A stretch of 64,000 nucleotides of DNA from Rivibacter sp049446155 (GCF_049446155.1 NZ_JBMSEE010000010.1:1-64000), one strand, 5' to 3'. Numbered from the stretch's first letter, positions 32,395 to 41,800 are shown. Notes: generated by a model from the letters alone, not told the origin. Numbers and translations are program-made.

Positions 32395-34620
32395 TCAGCG
32401 GCGCGCGCGCTTGCCGGACTTGGCAGCAGCCGGGTTGCCGGCGCCGCGCGACCTGGCCGCGGTCTTCGCGCCGGCCGCTTTGGCGGCGCGCTTGTGCACC
32501 CGGTCGGTGGCCTTGACGGCATCGAGCGCCGCGCTGGCACTGCCGTGAGCGCGCTCGCGCACCGACTTGGGCATCGCGGCCAGGCCGTCGCGCACGAGGC
32601 GGAAGTCGATCTTGCGACCGTCGAGGTCGACGCGGCTGACCTGAACCCGCACGCGGCTGCCCACGGCATAGCGAACGCCGGTGCGTTCGCCGCGCAGCTC
32701 CTGGCGGACCTCGTCGAAGCGGAAATACTCGCCGCCCAGCTCGGTGATGTGCACCAGGCCCTCGACGTAGAGTTCGTCGAGCGTGACGAAAAGGCCGAAG
32801 CTCGTCGCCGCCGTCACGGCACCCGAGTACTCCTCGCCCAAATGCTCGCGCATGAACTTGCACTTGAGCCAGGCCTCGACGTCGCGCGAGGCCTCGTCGG
32901 CGCGCCGCTCGTTGGCGCTGCAGTGCGCGCCGGCGGCTTCCCACATCTGCAGCTCCGGGCTGCCGGGCTTGAGTTCGCCCTTGGCCACGTCGGCGCCCGC
33001 GCGCGCGCTGCCGCGCCGCGCGGGACGCGTGTGCACCGCAGAACTGGCCAGCTCGGGTGCATGCAGGTGGTAGCGGCGCGCGCCGAGCAGCGCCTTGATG
33101 ACGCGATGCACGAGCAGGTCGGGGTAGCGGCGGATCGGGCTCGTGAAGTGCGTGTAGGCGCTGTAGGCCAAGCCGAAGTGGCCGCTGTTGATCGGCGTGT
33201 AGATCGCCTGCTGCATCGAGCGCAGCAGCATGCTGTGGATCTGCTGCGCGTCGGGCCGGTCCTTGGTGGCCTCGGCCAAGGCCTGGAACTCGCCGGGCTT
33301 GGGATCGTCGCTGACGCCCAGACCGAGTCCGAGCGCGCGCAGGTAGGACTGCAGCGTCGCGCGCTTCTCGGGCGTGGGCCCTTCGTGCACGCGGTACAGC
33401 GACGGATGCTTGGCGCCGGCGATGAAGTCGGCCGAGCACACGTTGGCCGCAAGCATGGCTTCTTCGATCAGCTTGTGCGCGTCGTTGCGGGTGCGCGGGA
33501 CGATCTTCTCGATGCGGCCGTTGTCGTCGCAGACGATCTGCGTCTCAGTGGTCTCGAAGTCGACCGCGCCGCGCGCGGTGCGCGCCTTCAGCAGCGCACG
33601 ATAGACCTCGTGCAGATGCAAAAGGTGCGGCACGAGCTCCTTGCGGCGCTGCGCCTCCGGGCCGCGCGTGTTCGCGAGGATCGCCGCCACCTCGGTGTAG
33701 GTGAAGCGCGCATGCGAGCAGATCACCGCCGGGAAGAACTGGTAGGCGTGGATCTCGCCGCTGGCATTGATCACCATGTCGCACACCATCGCCAGCCGCT
33801 CTTCGAGCGGGTTCAGCGAACACAGCCCGTTCGACAGCTTCTCCGGCAGCATGGGAATCACACGGCGCGGGAAATAGACGCTGGTGGCGCGCTCGTAGGC
33901 GTCGTCGTCGAGTGCCTCGCCGGGCTTTACGTAGTGGCTCACGTCGGCGATCGCGACTACCAGGCGCCAGGCGTTGGGCTTCTTGACGCGCCCGATGCTC
34001 GCCGGCTCGCAGTAGACCGCGTCGTCGAAGTCGCGCGCATCTTCGCCGTCGATGGTCACCAACGCCACGTCGGTGAGATCGATCCGATGCTTCTTGTCGA
34101 TCGGGCGCAGCTTCTCCGGCAGCTTGGCGGCCTGCGCCATCGTCTCCGCGGAGAAGCGGTGCGGCACCTCGTACTTGCGCACGGCGATCTCGATCTCCAT
34201 GCCGGGATCGTCGATCTCGCCGAGCACCTCGGTCACGCGACCGACCGGCTGCGAGTACAGCGACGGCGGCTCGGTCAGCTCGACCGCAACCACCTGCCCG
34301 GGCTGCGCCTTCGCGGTCGCATTCTTGGGCACCAGGATGTCCTGGCCGTAGCGCTTGTCCTCCGGCGCGACGAGCCAGACGCCGCCTTCGAACAGCAGGC
34401 GTCCGATGATGGGCGCCTTGCGCCGCTCGATGATCTCCAGCACGCGGCCCTCGGGGCGGCCCTTGCGGTCGTAGCGAATGATGCGCACGCGCACCCGGTC
34501 GCGATGCAAGACGGCGCGCATTTCCTGCGGCGAGAGATAGATGTCGGCATCGCCGTCGTCGCGCTGGACGAATCCGTGTCCGTCGCGGTGGCCCTGTACC
34601 GTGCCATCGACTTCACTCAT
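32395..34620 (-). CDS. rnr: ribonuclease R
   Basis: RNase R is a processive 3'-5' exoribonuclease that degrades structured RNA and takes part in trans-translation quality control. The 741-residue protein starts directly at the cold-shock/OB region (MSEVDGTVQGHRDGHGFVQR), then has the RNB catalytic domain with TIDGEDARDFDDAVYCEP (metal-binding Asp residues), HFTSPIRRYPDLLVHRVIKA, an S1 domain (EYSGAVTAATSFGLFVTLDE) and a Lys/Ala/Arg-rich tail (HKRAAKAAGAKTAARSRGAG). It lacks the N-terminal helix-turn-helix of the 813-residue E. coli enzyme. I chose the ATG at 34620; a TTG at 34638 would add six residues. No Shine-Dalgarno is clear. Confidence 0.96.
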   Translation of the reverse strand: MSEVDGTVQGHRDGHGFVQRDDGDADIYLSPQEMRAVLHRDRVRVRIIRYDRKGRPEGRVLEIIERRKAPIIGRLLFEGGVWLVAPEDKRYGQDILVPKNATAKAQPGQVVAVELTEPPSLYSQPVGRVTEVLGEIDDPGMEIEIAVRKYEVPHRFSAETMAQAAKLPEKLRPIDKKHRIDLTDVALVTIDGEDARDFDDAVYCEPASIGRVKKPNAWRLVVAIADVSHYVKPGEALDDDAYERATSVYFPRRVIPMLPEKLSNGLCSLNPLEERLAMVCDMVINASGEIHAYQFFPAVICSHARFTYTEVAAILANTRGPEAQRRKELVPHLLHLHEVYRALLKARTARGAVDFETTETQIVCDDNGRIEKIVPRTRNDAHKLIEEAMLAANVCSADFIAGAKHPSLYRVHEGPTPEKRATLQSYLRALGLGLGVSDDPKPGEFQALAEATKDRPDAQQIHSMLLRSMQQAIYTPINSGHFGLAYSAYTHFTSPIRRYPDLLVHRVIKALLGARRYHLHAPELASSAVHTRPARRGSARAGADVAKGELKPGSPELQMWEAAGAHCSANERRADEASRDVEAWLKCKFMREHLGEEYSGAVTAATSFGLFVTLDELYVEGLVHITELGGEYFRFDEVRQELRGERTGVRYAVGSRVRVQVSRVDLDGRKIDFRLVRDGLAAMPKSVRERAHGSASAALDAVKATDRVHKRAAKAAGAKTAARSRGAGNPAAAKSGKRARR

Positions 34621-34649
34621 CAGGGCCGTGCCGACCAATGCGGTGGCAC

Positions 34650-34679
34650 TTGTGTCTTTATCGTTTTTAATGCTATGAT
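34650..34679 (+). promoter_or_regulatory. tRNA-Leu promoter
   Basis: Extended -10 TGCTATGAT with TATGAT at 34674-34679, a TTGTGT -35 at 34650-34655 and an 18-base spacer. The tRNA begins at 34697. Confidence 0.65.
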
Positions 34680-34696
34680 CTCCGTCTTCGGTACCT

Positions 34697-34781
<85 letters not shown>

Positions 34782-34787
34782 GATGAT

Positions 34788-34821
34788 AAAAGGCCAGCAC
34801 GAAAGTGCTGGCCTTTTTGTT
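34788..34821 (+). terminator. tRNA-Leu terminator, probably bidirectional
   Basis: Perfect 13-base arms AAAAGGCCAGCAC / GTGCTGGCCTTTT (34788-34800 and 34805-34817) with a GAAA tetraloop and a T-run to 34820. On the minus strand it also ends in TTTTAT, so it can stop the long minus-strand run that ends with the phosphoribosyltransferase at 34952. Confidence 0.9.
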
Positions 34822-34951
34822 TGCCCGTCTTTCGCGTGCATGGGAATAGGAATGCCCGCGAAGAATGGCGCCAGTGAATGTGCGCCGAGAGGTGTGCACA
34901 GAGAGGGCGCGCCGAGAAGGCGCGCAATCCGGACAGTGCAGGAACGCGCCG

Positions 34952-35473
34952 TCAAACCGCGAGCTTCTTGGCGATGCCTTCGGGGCGCAGCGTGTCGTAC
35001 TCCTCGAAGGGCTGATGAATCCACGGGCTCGTGGGCAGCATCTCGACGAAGTAGTCCGGGGTGTAGGTGGACACGCCCTTGACCCAGATCACCGCCGAGC
35101 GCAGCTCGCTGATCGAGGGGATGCCGCGCAGGCGCTCCACCACGGCCTTGAGCGTGACGCCCGAGTCGGAGAGATCGTCGACCAGCAGCACGCGGCCGGC
35201 CAGGTCGCCCTTGGGCATGGTGATGTACTTGGCCATGTCCAGGCGCCCCTGGATCGTGCCGGCCTCGGCGCGGTAGGAACTCGTCGACATGATCGCCAGC
35301 GGCTTGTCGAACACGCGCGAAAGGATGTCGCCGGGGCGCATGCCGCCGCGGGCGAGGCACAGGATCTGGTCGAAGCCCCAGCCCGAGTTGTGCACCTTGA
35401 GCGCCAGGCGCTCGGTCAGCAGGTGGTACTCGTCCCAGGAAACGTAGAGGTGCTTGCCGTCGTCGGTGAGCAT
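34952..35473 (-). CDS. phosphoribosyltransferase, xanthine/hypoxanthine-guanine type
   Basis: A 173-residue type I phosphoribosyltransferase that would salvage a purine base with PRPP. The PRPP-binding signature is RVLLVDDLSDSGVTLKAVVE; the segment FDQILCLARGGMRPGDILSR provides the pyrophosphate-binding part, and PDYFVEMLPTSPWIHQPFEE near the end resembles the Gpt-like C-terminus. The ATG at 35473 gives MLTDDGKHLYVSWDEYHLLT. It is 37 bases downstream of purA, which fits a purine salvage role. Substrate choice among xanthine, guanine and hypoxanthine cannot be settled from sequence alone. Confidence 0.87.
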   Translation of the reverse strand: MLTDDGKHLYVSWDEYHLLTERLALKVHNSGWGFDQILCLARGGMRPGDILSRVFDKPLAIMSTSSYRAEAGTIQGRLDMAKYITMPKGDLAGRVLLVDDLSDSGVTLKAVVERLRGIPSISELRSAVIWVKGVSTYTPDYFVEMLPTSPWIHQPFEEYDTLRPEGIAKKLAV

Positions 35474-35510
35474 GGCGGTGGTGCTCCAGGCTGTTTCGTG
35501 TGCCTGCGGC

Positions 35511-36857
35511 TCAGCCCTGGTAGGGATGGCGCAGGAGAATCGTGTGATCGCGGTCCGGCCCGGTCGAGACCATGTCGATCGGCGCACCGATGAAGGCCTG
35601 CACGCGCTCAAGGTAGCGGCGCGCATTGAGCGGCAGCGCATCCCACCGCGTCAGGCCGGCGGTGCTTTCCGTCCAGCCCGCAAAGCTCTCGTAGATCGGC
35701 TTGCAGCGCACGATCTCGTCGGCGTCGAGCGGCAGGATGTCGATGCGCTCGCCGTCGAGTTCGTAGCCCACACCCATCTTGATCTCGGCCAGGCCGTCGA
35801 GCACGTCAAGCTTGGTGATGCACAGGCCCGAGATGCCGTTGATGAGGATCGAGCGCTTGAGCGCCCCCGCGTCGAGCCAGCCGCAGCGGCGCGCGCGGCC
35901 GGTGACCGTGCCGCGCTCCTGGCCGACCGTCGACAGGTGGTGACCCACGGTGCCCGGCGCGTCGATCGGCAGCTCGGTGGGAAACGGACCCGAGCCCACG
36001 CGCGTCGTGTAGGCCTTGGTGATGCCCAGGATGTAGTGCAGCTTGTCCGGCCCCACGCCCGAGCCCGCGGCCGCATTGCCGGCGACGCAGTTGCTCGACG
36101 TGACGTAGGGATAGGTGCCGTGATCGATGTCCAGCAGCGTGCCCTGTGCGCCCTCGAACAGCACGTTGCCGCCGGCGCGGTTGGTCTGGTCGATGCGCAC
36201 GCCGACGTCGGCCATCATCGGCTTGAGCTGCTCGGCGACCTTCATCGCGAGGTCGAAGATCGGCTGGAACTCCAGCGGCTGGGCACCCAGGAAGCCCTGC
36301 AGCGTGAAGTTGTGCAGATCGAGCAGTTCGCGCAGCTTCTTGGCGAAGCGCTCGGGATGCTTGAGATCCTGCACCCGCAACGCACGTCGCGCGACCTTGT
36401 CCTCGTAGGCCGGACCGATGCCCTTGCCGGTCGTGCCGATCTTGCCGGCGCCCGAACTTTCGCGCAGCGTTTCGCGCGCCTTGTCGACCTCGACATGGAA
36501 CGGCAGGATCAAGGGGCAAGACTCGCTGATGAACAGGCGCGAGCGCACCTCGACGCCGTTGGCCTCGAGCCGCTCGATCTCGCCGAGCAGATGCGTCGGA
36601 TCGACCACCACGCCGTTGCCGATGTAGCACGCCACACCGGGACGCATGACGCCTGAAGGGATGAGCTGAAGCGCGGTCTTCTTGCCGTTGATCACGAGCG
36701 TGTGGCCGGCATTGTGGCCGCCCTGGAAGCGCGCCACGGCGGCGGCGTGATCGGTCAGCCAGTCGACGACCTTGCCCTTGCCCTCGTCGCCCCACTGCGT
36801 GCCGACGACGACCACGTTGCGGCCACGCGCGGTGACCCCTGCCTTGCTGGTTTCCAT
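35511..36857 (-). CDS. purA: adenylosuccinate synthetase
   Basis: PurA joins aspartate to IMP with GTP, the first step to AMP. The 448-residue protein has the GTP-binding start VVVVGTQWGDEGKGKVVDWL with the catalytic Asp, GGHNAGHTLV with the catalytic His, GTTGKGIGPAYEDKVARRAL and LFEGAQGTLLDIDHGTYPYV, all in family order. The ATG at 36857 begins METSKAGVTARGRNV. It follows hisZ by 35 bases; hisZ-purA linkage is usual in Burkholderiales. Confidence 0.98.
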   Translation of the reverse strand: METSKAGVTARGRNVVVVGTQWGDEGKGKVVDWLTDHAAAVARFQGGHNAGHTLVINGKKTALQLIPSGVMRPGVACYIGNGVVVDPTHLLGEIERLEANGVEVRSRLFISESCPLILPFHVEVDKARETLRESSGAGKIGTTGKGIGPAYEDKVARRALRVQDLKHPERFAKKLRELLDLHNFTLQGFLGAQPLEFQPIFDLAMKVAEQLKPMMADVGVRIDQTNRAGGNVLFEGAQGTLLDIDHGTYPYVTSSNCVAGNAAAGSGVGPDKLHYILGITKAYTTRVGSGPFPTELPIDAPGTVGHHLSTVGQERGTVTGRARRCGWLDAGALKRSILINGISGLCITKLDVLDGLAEIKMGVGYELDGERIDILPLDADEIVRCKPIYESFAGWTESTAGLTRWDALPLNARRYLERVQAFIGAPIDMVSTGPDRDHTILLRHPYQG

Positions 36858-36892
36858 CTGGTTCGGTCCTGAAGATCGCGGCGGCGGCGCGC

Positions 36893-38059
36893 TCACAGCG
36901 CGCGCACCACCCAATGACCATCGACCGCGACGATCTCGCGGTCGCAGTCGAATTCCTGCACCTCGTGCTCGTGCCCCGGCAGCACGCAGACCACGGTCTC
37001 GCCCTGCTGGCGCAGGCGGCGCAGCAGCGCTCGCAGGTCGGCGTCGTCGCCGCCCCACGGGGCGCGGATCGCCGCGCGCCGGCCATCGACGGCAGCCAGC
37101 TCGGCCAGGCGCTTCAGGTCCATGCTGAAGCCCACCGCCGGACGGTTGCGGCCGAACGCCGCGCCCACCTCGTCGTAGCGGCCGCCGCGCAGCAGCGAGT
37201 CGCTCGCGCCGCGCGCGTAGATCGCGAAACGTGCGCCGGTGTAGTAGCCGTAGCCGCCGAGGTCGGCGAGATCGAAGCCCACCTGAACCGAGGCGTGCGC
37301 CTGGCGCGCATGGCGCGCGAGCAGCGCCAGGTCGTCGAGCGCGGCGGTGATGAGCGCGCGCGCCGGGAGCACGCGGCGCGCAGCTTCGAGGACTTCATCG
37401 GAACCGTACAGCGAGCCGAGCGCCCGCAGTGCGTCGCGAACCTCGGCTGGCAGATCCGCGCTCAGGTGGCGCAACTCGGCGCCGTCCTTGGCGGCCAGTG
37501 CCGCATAGATGGCCTCGAGCCGCGGTGCATCGAGCGCAATGCCGGCCAGCAGGCCGCGCACGATGCGCGCATCGGCGAGATCGAGCACAGCGCCGTCGAC
37601 GCCGACACGCGCCAGGCATTCGAGCGCCAGGTCCTGGGCCTCCAGGTCGGCTTCGAGGCCGGCATGGCCGTAGATCTCGGCGCCGAACTGCAGCGGCTCG
37701 CGCGTGGCGTGCGGCGCGGCCGGACGCGCATGCAGCACCGGCCCGCAGTAGGCCAGACGGGTCAGGCCCTCGCGGTTGAGCAGGTGGGCGTCGATGCGCG
37801 CGACTTGCGGCGTCGTGTCCGCACGCACGCCGAGCATGCGGCCGCTGAGCTGGTCGACGAGCTTGAAGGTGCGCAGGTCCAGTGCATGATCGGTGCCCGA
37901 CAGCAGCGACTCCACGTGCTCGACAAGCGGCGGCATCACCAGCTCATAGCCGTGGGCACGCGCGGTGTCCAGCACCGCGCGACGCAGCTCCTCGATGCGG
38001 CGCGCCTCCGATGGCAGCACATCGGCGATGTGCTCGGGCAGCAGCCAAGCAGACGTCAT
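36893..38059 (-). CDS. hisZ: ATP phosphoribosyltransferase regulatory subunit
   Basis: HisZ is a catalytically dead histidyl-tRNA synthetase relative that pairs with short-form HisG to start histidine synthesis and carry feedback inhibition. The 388-residue protein has the class II start WLLPEHIADVLPSEARRIEE, then LRADTTPQVARIDAH, YCGPVLHA and LGGYGYYTGARFAIYARGAS, and lacks the anticodon-binding domain of true HisRS. The authentic hisS is at 45394. HisZ implies that a short HisG lies elsewhere in the genome. A GGTACAAT box is 24 bases upstream. Confidence 0.95.
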   Translation of the reverse strand: MTSAWLLPEHIADVLPSEARRIEELRRAVLDTARAHGYELVMPPLVEHVESLLSGTDHALDLRTFKLVDQLSGRMLGVRADTTPQVARIDAHLLNREGLTRLAYCGPVLHARPAAPHATREPLQFGAEIYGHAGLEADLEAQDLALECLARVGVDGAVLDLADARIVRGLLAGIALDAPRLEAIYAALAAKDGAELRHLSADLPAEVRDALRALGSLYGSDEVLEAARRVLPARALITAALDDLALLARHARQAHASVQVGFDLADLGGYGYYTGARFAIYARGASDSLLRGGRYDEVGAAFGRNRPAVGFSMDLKRLAELAAVDGRRAAIRAPWGGDDADLRALLRRLRQQGETVVCVLPGHEHEVQEFDCDREIVAVDGHWVVRAL

Positions 38060-38083
38060 GCAACGACCCGGAGTTAAAAGCGC

Positions 38084-38091
38084 ATTGTACC
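38084..38091 (-). promoter_or_regulatory. possible hisZ-purA promoter (-10)
   Basis: TACAAT reads on the minus strand at 38089-38084, preceded by GG, giving a leader of about 20 bases to the hisZ ATG. No good -35 is seen. The same GGTACAAT octamer is found before efp. Confidence 0.4.
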
Positions 38092-38122
38092 GGCGCTGCC
38101 GCGCCGGCCCGCCTGCGGAGGA

Positions 38123-38311
38123 TCAGCGGCCCAACACCGCCAGCAGCACGAGCCCGACGAGCATGCTCGCCAGGCCCAGGAAGCGCAGCTGGCCGTCGGT
38201 GAGCCGCGTCACCTGCTCGAACAGCGCGCGCCAGCGCCTCGGACTCAGGAAGGGCATCAAGCCTTCGAACACCAGCATCAGCGCGAAGGCGGGCAGCAGC
38301 AGGTCCCACAT
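38123..38311 (-). CDS. DUF2065 small membrane protein (YjeT-like)
   Basis: A 62-residue protein of two membrane helices: LLLPAFALMLVFEGLMPFLS and, after the basic turn PRRWRALFEQVTRL, LGLASMLVGLVLLAVL. The pattern is that of DUF2065/YjeT, found next to hflC and purA in many proteobacteria; the function is not known. The ATG at 38311 (MWDLLLPAF) is chosen over 38335 because the family starts close to the first helix. Confidence 0.88.
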   Translation of the reverse strand: MWDLLLPAFALMLVFEGLMPFLSPRRWRALFEQVTRLTDGQLRFLGLASMLVGLVLLAVLGR

Positions 38312-38363
38312 GGCCGTCAACGCGCCGCACCGCACCGAAGCGGCACGCGCCTAAGAGAACCGG

Positions 38364-39254
38364 TCACTTGCGCGGGCCGGCCGTGCCGGAACCCGCACCC
38401 TGCATCGCCCGGAAGAACTCGCTGTTCGGCTCTACCACGAGCACGTCGCTCTTGTTGCGGAAGCTGGCGCGATAGGCCTCGAGGCTGCGGTAGAACTGCG
38501 CGAAGGACGGGTCACGCCCGAACGCGTCGGCGTACAGCGCACTGGCCTTCGCGTCGCCCTCGCCCTTGAGCTTCTGGGCATCGCGGTAGGCCTCGGCAAC
38601 GATCACCTCGCGCTGCTTGTCGGCGTCGGCGCGGATCTTTTCGCCCTCGGCCTGGCCGGTCGAGCGAAGCTCGTTGGCCACGCGCTTGCGCTCGGACTCC
38701 ATGCGGCGGTAGACCGCCTCGGTGATGTTGGAGGCAAAGTCGACGCGCTTGATGCGCACGTCCACGACCTCGATGCCGAACGCCTTGGCGTCGTCCTGCA
38801 GACGCGCGATCACGCCTTGCATGACCTTGTCGCGCTCGGAAGACAGCATCGCGCGCACGTCGCGCTTGGTGACTTCCTCGTTGAGCGCCGCCTGAACGAT
38901 GGGCGACAGCCGCGCCTCGGCATTGCGCACGTCGGTGCCATTGTTGCGGATGAACTGGCGCGGATCGGTCACGCGCCACTTCACCAGCCAGTCGATCACC
39001 AGGCTCTTCTTCTCGGCCGTGAAGATCGGCCGCGTTTCGGGGCTGTCGAGGCTCTGGATGCGGCGGTCCAGGAACACGACGTTCTGGAACGGCGGCGGCA
39101 GCTTGAACTTCAGGCCGGGCTGGGCGATGACTTCCTTGATTTCGCCCAGCGCATACAGCACTGCGAACTGGCGCTGGTCGACGACGAACAGCGTCGACGA
39201 GGCCACCATCAGGGCGACCAGCGCGCCCAAAACGATCATGCCGATTCGATTCAT
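38364..39254 (-). CDS. hflC: FtsH modulator HflC
   Basis: HflC forms with HflK a cage-like complex around the FtsH protease in the inner membrane. The 296-residue protein has an N-terminal membrane anchor (MIVLGALVALMVASSTLFVV), followed by the SPFH/band 7 domain (VDQRQFAVLYALGEIKEVIA, FLDRRIQSLDSPETRPIFTA) and a long helix (RMESERKRVANELRSTGQAE, GEKIRADADKQREVIVAEAY). It is 21 bases downstream of hflK. Confidence 0.97.
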   Translation of the reverse strand: MNRIGMIVLGALVALMVASSTLFVVDQRQFAVLYALGEIKEVIAQPGLKFKLPPPFQNVVFLDRRIQSLDSPETRPIFTAEKKSLVIDWLVKWRVTDPRQFIRNNGTDVRNAEARLSPIVQAALNEEVTKRDVRAMLSSERDKVMQGVIARLQDDAKAFGIEVVDVRIKRVDFASNITEAVYRRMESERKRVANELRSTGQAEGEKIRADADKQREVIVAEAYRDAQKLKGEGDAKASALYADAFGRDPSFAQFYRSLEAYRASFRNKSDVLVVEPNSEFFRAMQGAGSGTAGPRK

Positions 39255-39275
39255 GGTCTTGTTCTCCGGCGGCGA

Positions 39276-40571
39276 TCAGCGCGATTCGCGATCGCGGCTG
39301 CGGGCGTTGTCGCGCGAGCGCACGTCGCTGGGCACCGTGGTGCTGTCGGGCGCGACGGTCGAAGACGAGGCCTGCGCAGCGGCGGCCGGCGCGCCGGCCG
39401 CCTGCATCAGCTTGTCCAGCGGCAGGTACAGCAGGTTGGAGTTGCCGTGCACGTCGACCATCACCTTGCTGACGTTGCTGTACACGTCGCGCATCGTGTC
39501 GGTGTAGAGGCGGTCGCGCGTGACCTGCGGCGCCTTCTGGTACTCGGCATAGACCTGGCGGAAGCGCGACGCGTCGCCCTCGGCCTGCGAGACCACGCGT
39601 TGGCGGTAGCCCTCGGCCTCGGCACGCAGGCGCGACGCCGTGCCCTGCGCCTTGGGGATCACGTCGTTGGCGTAGGCCTGGCCTTCGTTCTTGAAGCGCT
39701 CGCGGTCGGCACCGGCCTTGACCGCATCGTCGAACGCCGCCTGCACCTGCTCGGGCGGTTGCACGTTCTGCACGTTGACGTTGGAAATCAGGATGCCGGC
39801 CTTCAGGCGGTCGAGCTGGGCCTGGATCAGCTGCACCAGGCTGGTGGCGATGGCGTCGCGCTGCTCGTAGAGCACGGAGTCCATGTTGCTCCTGCCGACG
39901 ATCTCGCGCACCGCGCTCTCCGCGGCCAGCACGACCGCTTCGTCGGCATTGCGGTTCTCGAACAGGTAGTCCTTGGAGTCCTTGAGGCGGTACTGCACCG
40001 TGAAGCGGATGTCGACGATGTTCTCGTCGAGCGTGAGCATCGACGAGTCGCGCAGGCCGGTGGCTTGCACCGTGCCGCCGCGGCCGATCTCGACCGAGCG
40101 CAGCTGCGTGACGTTGACGACCTCGTAGGACTGGAAGGGATACGGCAGGCGCCACTGGAAGCCGGCCTCGACCGTCTTGCTGTAGCGGCCGAAGGACATC
40201 ACGATGCCCTGCTGCCCTTCCTGAACGATGAAGAAGCCGCTGCCCAGCCAGATCAGCACGACCACGCCGGCGATCAGGCTGACGCCGATGCCGGCGCCCT
40301 TCATGTCGGGCGGCAGCGGCGGTCCGCCCTCCGGGCGCTGGCCGCCGCCCTTGCCGCCGAACAGGCCGCTGAGCTTGCGGTTGAAGTCGCGCCAGAGCTC
40401 GTCGAGATCGGGCGGGCCTTCGTTGCGGCCGTTGCTCATCGCCATGCCCGGCACGAACCGGCGCACCGCGCCGGACAGCAGCGCGCGCACGGCCGCCGCG
40501 GTGGCCGCCACACGGGCGCGCGCGCCCGAGGGGCGGTCAAAGGTGGGGGTCGCGTCGAAGGCCATGGTCAT
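39276..40571 (-). CDS. hflK: FtsH modulator HflK
   Basis: The partner of HflC in the FtsH-HflKC complex. The 431-residue protein has a cytoplasmic N-terminus with NEGPPDLDELWRDFNRKLSG and a Gly/Pro-rich stretch, one membrane helix at about residues 95-116, the SPFH domain with RYSKTVEAGFQWRLPYPFQS, and a long coiled region. The ATG at 40571 overlaps the hflX stop by 4 bases. A later ATG at 40439 would remove the first 44 residues, but N-extensions of this size are seen in relatives. The C-terminus is Ser/Arg-rich (TTVPSDVRSRDNARSRDRES). Confidence 0.96.
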   Translation of the reverse strand: MTMAFDATPTFDRPSGARARVAATAAAVRALLSGAVRRFVPGMAMSNGRNEGPPDLDELWRDFNRKLSGLFGGKGGGQRPEGGPPLPPDMKGAGIGVSLIAGVVVLIWLGSGFFIVQEGQQGIVMSFGRYSKTVEAGFQWRLPYPFQSYEVVNVTQLRSVEIGRGGTVQATGLRDSSMLTLDENIVDIRFTVQYRLKDSKDYLFENRNADEAVVLAAESAVREIVGRSNMDSVLYEQRDAIATSLVQLIQAQLDRLKAGILISNVNVQNVQPPEQVQAAFDDAVKAGADRERFKNEGQAYANDVIPKAQGTASRLRAEAEGYRQRVVSQAEGDASRFRQVYAEYQKAPQVTRDRLYTDTMRDVYSNVSKVMVDVHGNSNLLYLPLDKLMQAAGAPAAAAQASSSTVAPDSTTVPSDVRSRDNARSRDRESR

Positions 40572-41800
40572 CTTTGGGAGTCGTCGGTGCCGGTGCGCGG
40601 CGACACGGTGATCTGGGGGTCGGCGTGATTGTCTTCAACGTCAAAGCGCAGATCGGCCGCTGCCTCGGGCTCGCTGGGCTGACTGAGTGCGGCTTGCGAC
40701 AGCAGACGGCGCAGCTGCGGCAAGCCCTCGCCCGTGAGCGCGCTGACGAACACGCGCGGCGTGCGAACCCCGCCTTCGCGCTCGATCTCGTCGACGCGCT
40801 GGCGGGGCAGCTGGGTCGGCTCGAGCAGGTCGGACTTGTTGCACACCAGGATCTGCGGGATGCGCGCCGCGCCGATCTCGCCCAGCACGCGCTCCACCTC
40901 GGCCATCTGCTCGTCGAACACCGGACTCGAGGCATCGACCACGTGCAGCAGCAAGTCGGCATCGGCCGCCTCCTGCAGCGTGGCCTCGAAGGCCTCGACC
41001 AGCGTGTGCGGCAGGTCACGGATGAAGCCCACCGTGTCCGACAGACTCACCGAGCGCTGGGCATCCTCGAGGTAGAGCTGGCGCGTCGTGGTGTCGAGTG
41101 TCGCGAACAGCTGGTCGGCCGCATAGGCGCGCGCCTTGACCAGCGCATTGAACAGCGTCGACTTGCCGGCGTTGGTGTAGCCCACCAGCGAGATGCGGAA
41201 GGTACCGTGTCGCTCGCGCGACTTGCGTTGCGTGCCGCGCTGGCGCTTGACCTTGTCGAGGCGCGCCTTGAGCTGCTTGATGCGCTCGCCGATCATGCGG
41301 CGGTCGAGCTCGATCTGCCGCTCGCCCGGGCCGCCTCGGTGACCGACGCCGCCGCGCTGGCGCTCCAGGTGACTCCAGCGACGCACCAGCCGCGTGCTCA
41401 GGTACTGCAGCCGCGCGAGCTCGACCTGCAGCTTGCCCTCGTGGCTCTGGGCGCGTGCGCCGAAGATCTCGAGGATGAGGCCGACGCGGTCGAGCACCTC
41501 GACGCCGAGATGGCGCTCGAGGTTGCGCTGCTGGGCCGGAGACAAGGCCTGGTCGAAGATCACGGCCTGGGCCTGGTGGCCTTCGACCAGCGCCTTGATC
41601 TCGTCGGCCTTGCCTGCACCGACGAACAGCGCCGCGTCGGGCGCCTTGCGGCGCGCGGTCAGGCGCGCGACCGGCGTGTCGCCGGCCGATTCGGCCAGCA
41701 GCGCGAGTTCGTCGAGCGTGGGATCGAACGGGCTGCCCGGTCCGAGATCCACGCCGACGAGGATCGTGCGGGCCTCGGCCGAGGGAGTGGTGGCGCTCAA
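40568..41800 (-). CDS. hflX: ribosome-dissociating GTPase HflX
   Basis: HflX binds the 50S subunit and splits stalled ribosomes under heat and other stress. The 410-residue protein has the N-terminal HflX domain (ARRKAPDAALFVGAGKADEI, VEVLDRVGLILEIFGARAQS), the Arg-rich GGPGERQIELDRR helix region, and the GTPase domain with GYTNAGKS (about residues 208-215), DTVGFIRDLP and NKSD. The likely start is TTG at 41800, since no in-frame ATG or GTG gives the family N-terminus; the site has a weak ribosome-binding sequence. It is 49 bases after hfq. Confidence 0.95.
   Translation of the reverse strand: MSATTPSAEARTILVGVDLGPGSPFDPTLDELALLAESAGDTPVARLTARRKAPDAALFVGAGKADEIKALVEGHQAQAVIFDQALSPAQQRNLERHLGVEVLDRVGLILEIFGARAQSHEGKLQVELARLQYLSTRLVRRWSHLERQRGGVGHRGGPGERQIELDRRMIGERIKQLKARLDKVKRQRGTQRKSRERHGTFRISLVGYTNAGKSTLFNALVKARAYAADQLFATLDTTTRQLYLEDAQRSVSLSDTVGFIRDLPHTLVEAFEATLQEAADADLLLHVVDASSPVFDEQMAEVERVLGEIGAARIPQILVCNKSDLLEPTQLPRQRVDEIEREGGVRTPRVFVSALTGEGLPQLRRLLSQAALSQPSEPEAAADLRFDVEDNHADPQITVSPRTGTDDSQR

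Noticed and set aside
36893..38059. Second histidyl-tRNA synthetase
   Set aside because: It lacks the C-terminal anticodon-binding domain and the active-site set of HisRS; the HisZ pattern and its purA neighbour fit better, and hisS is present at 45394.
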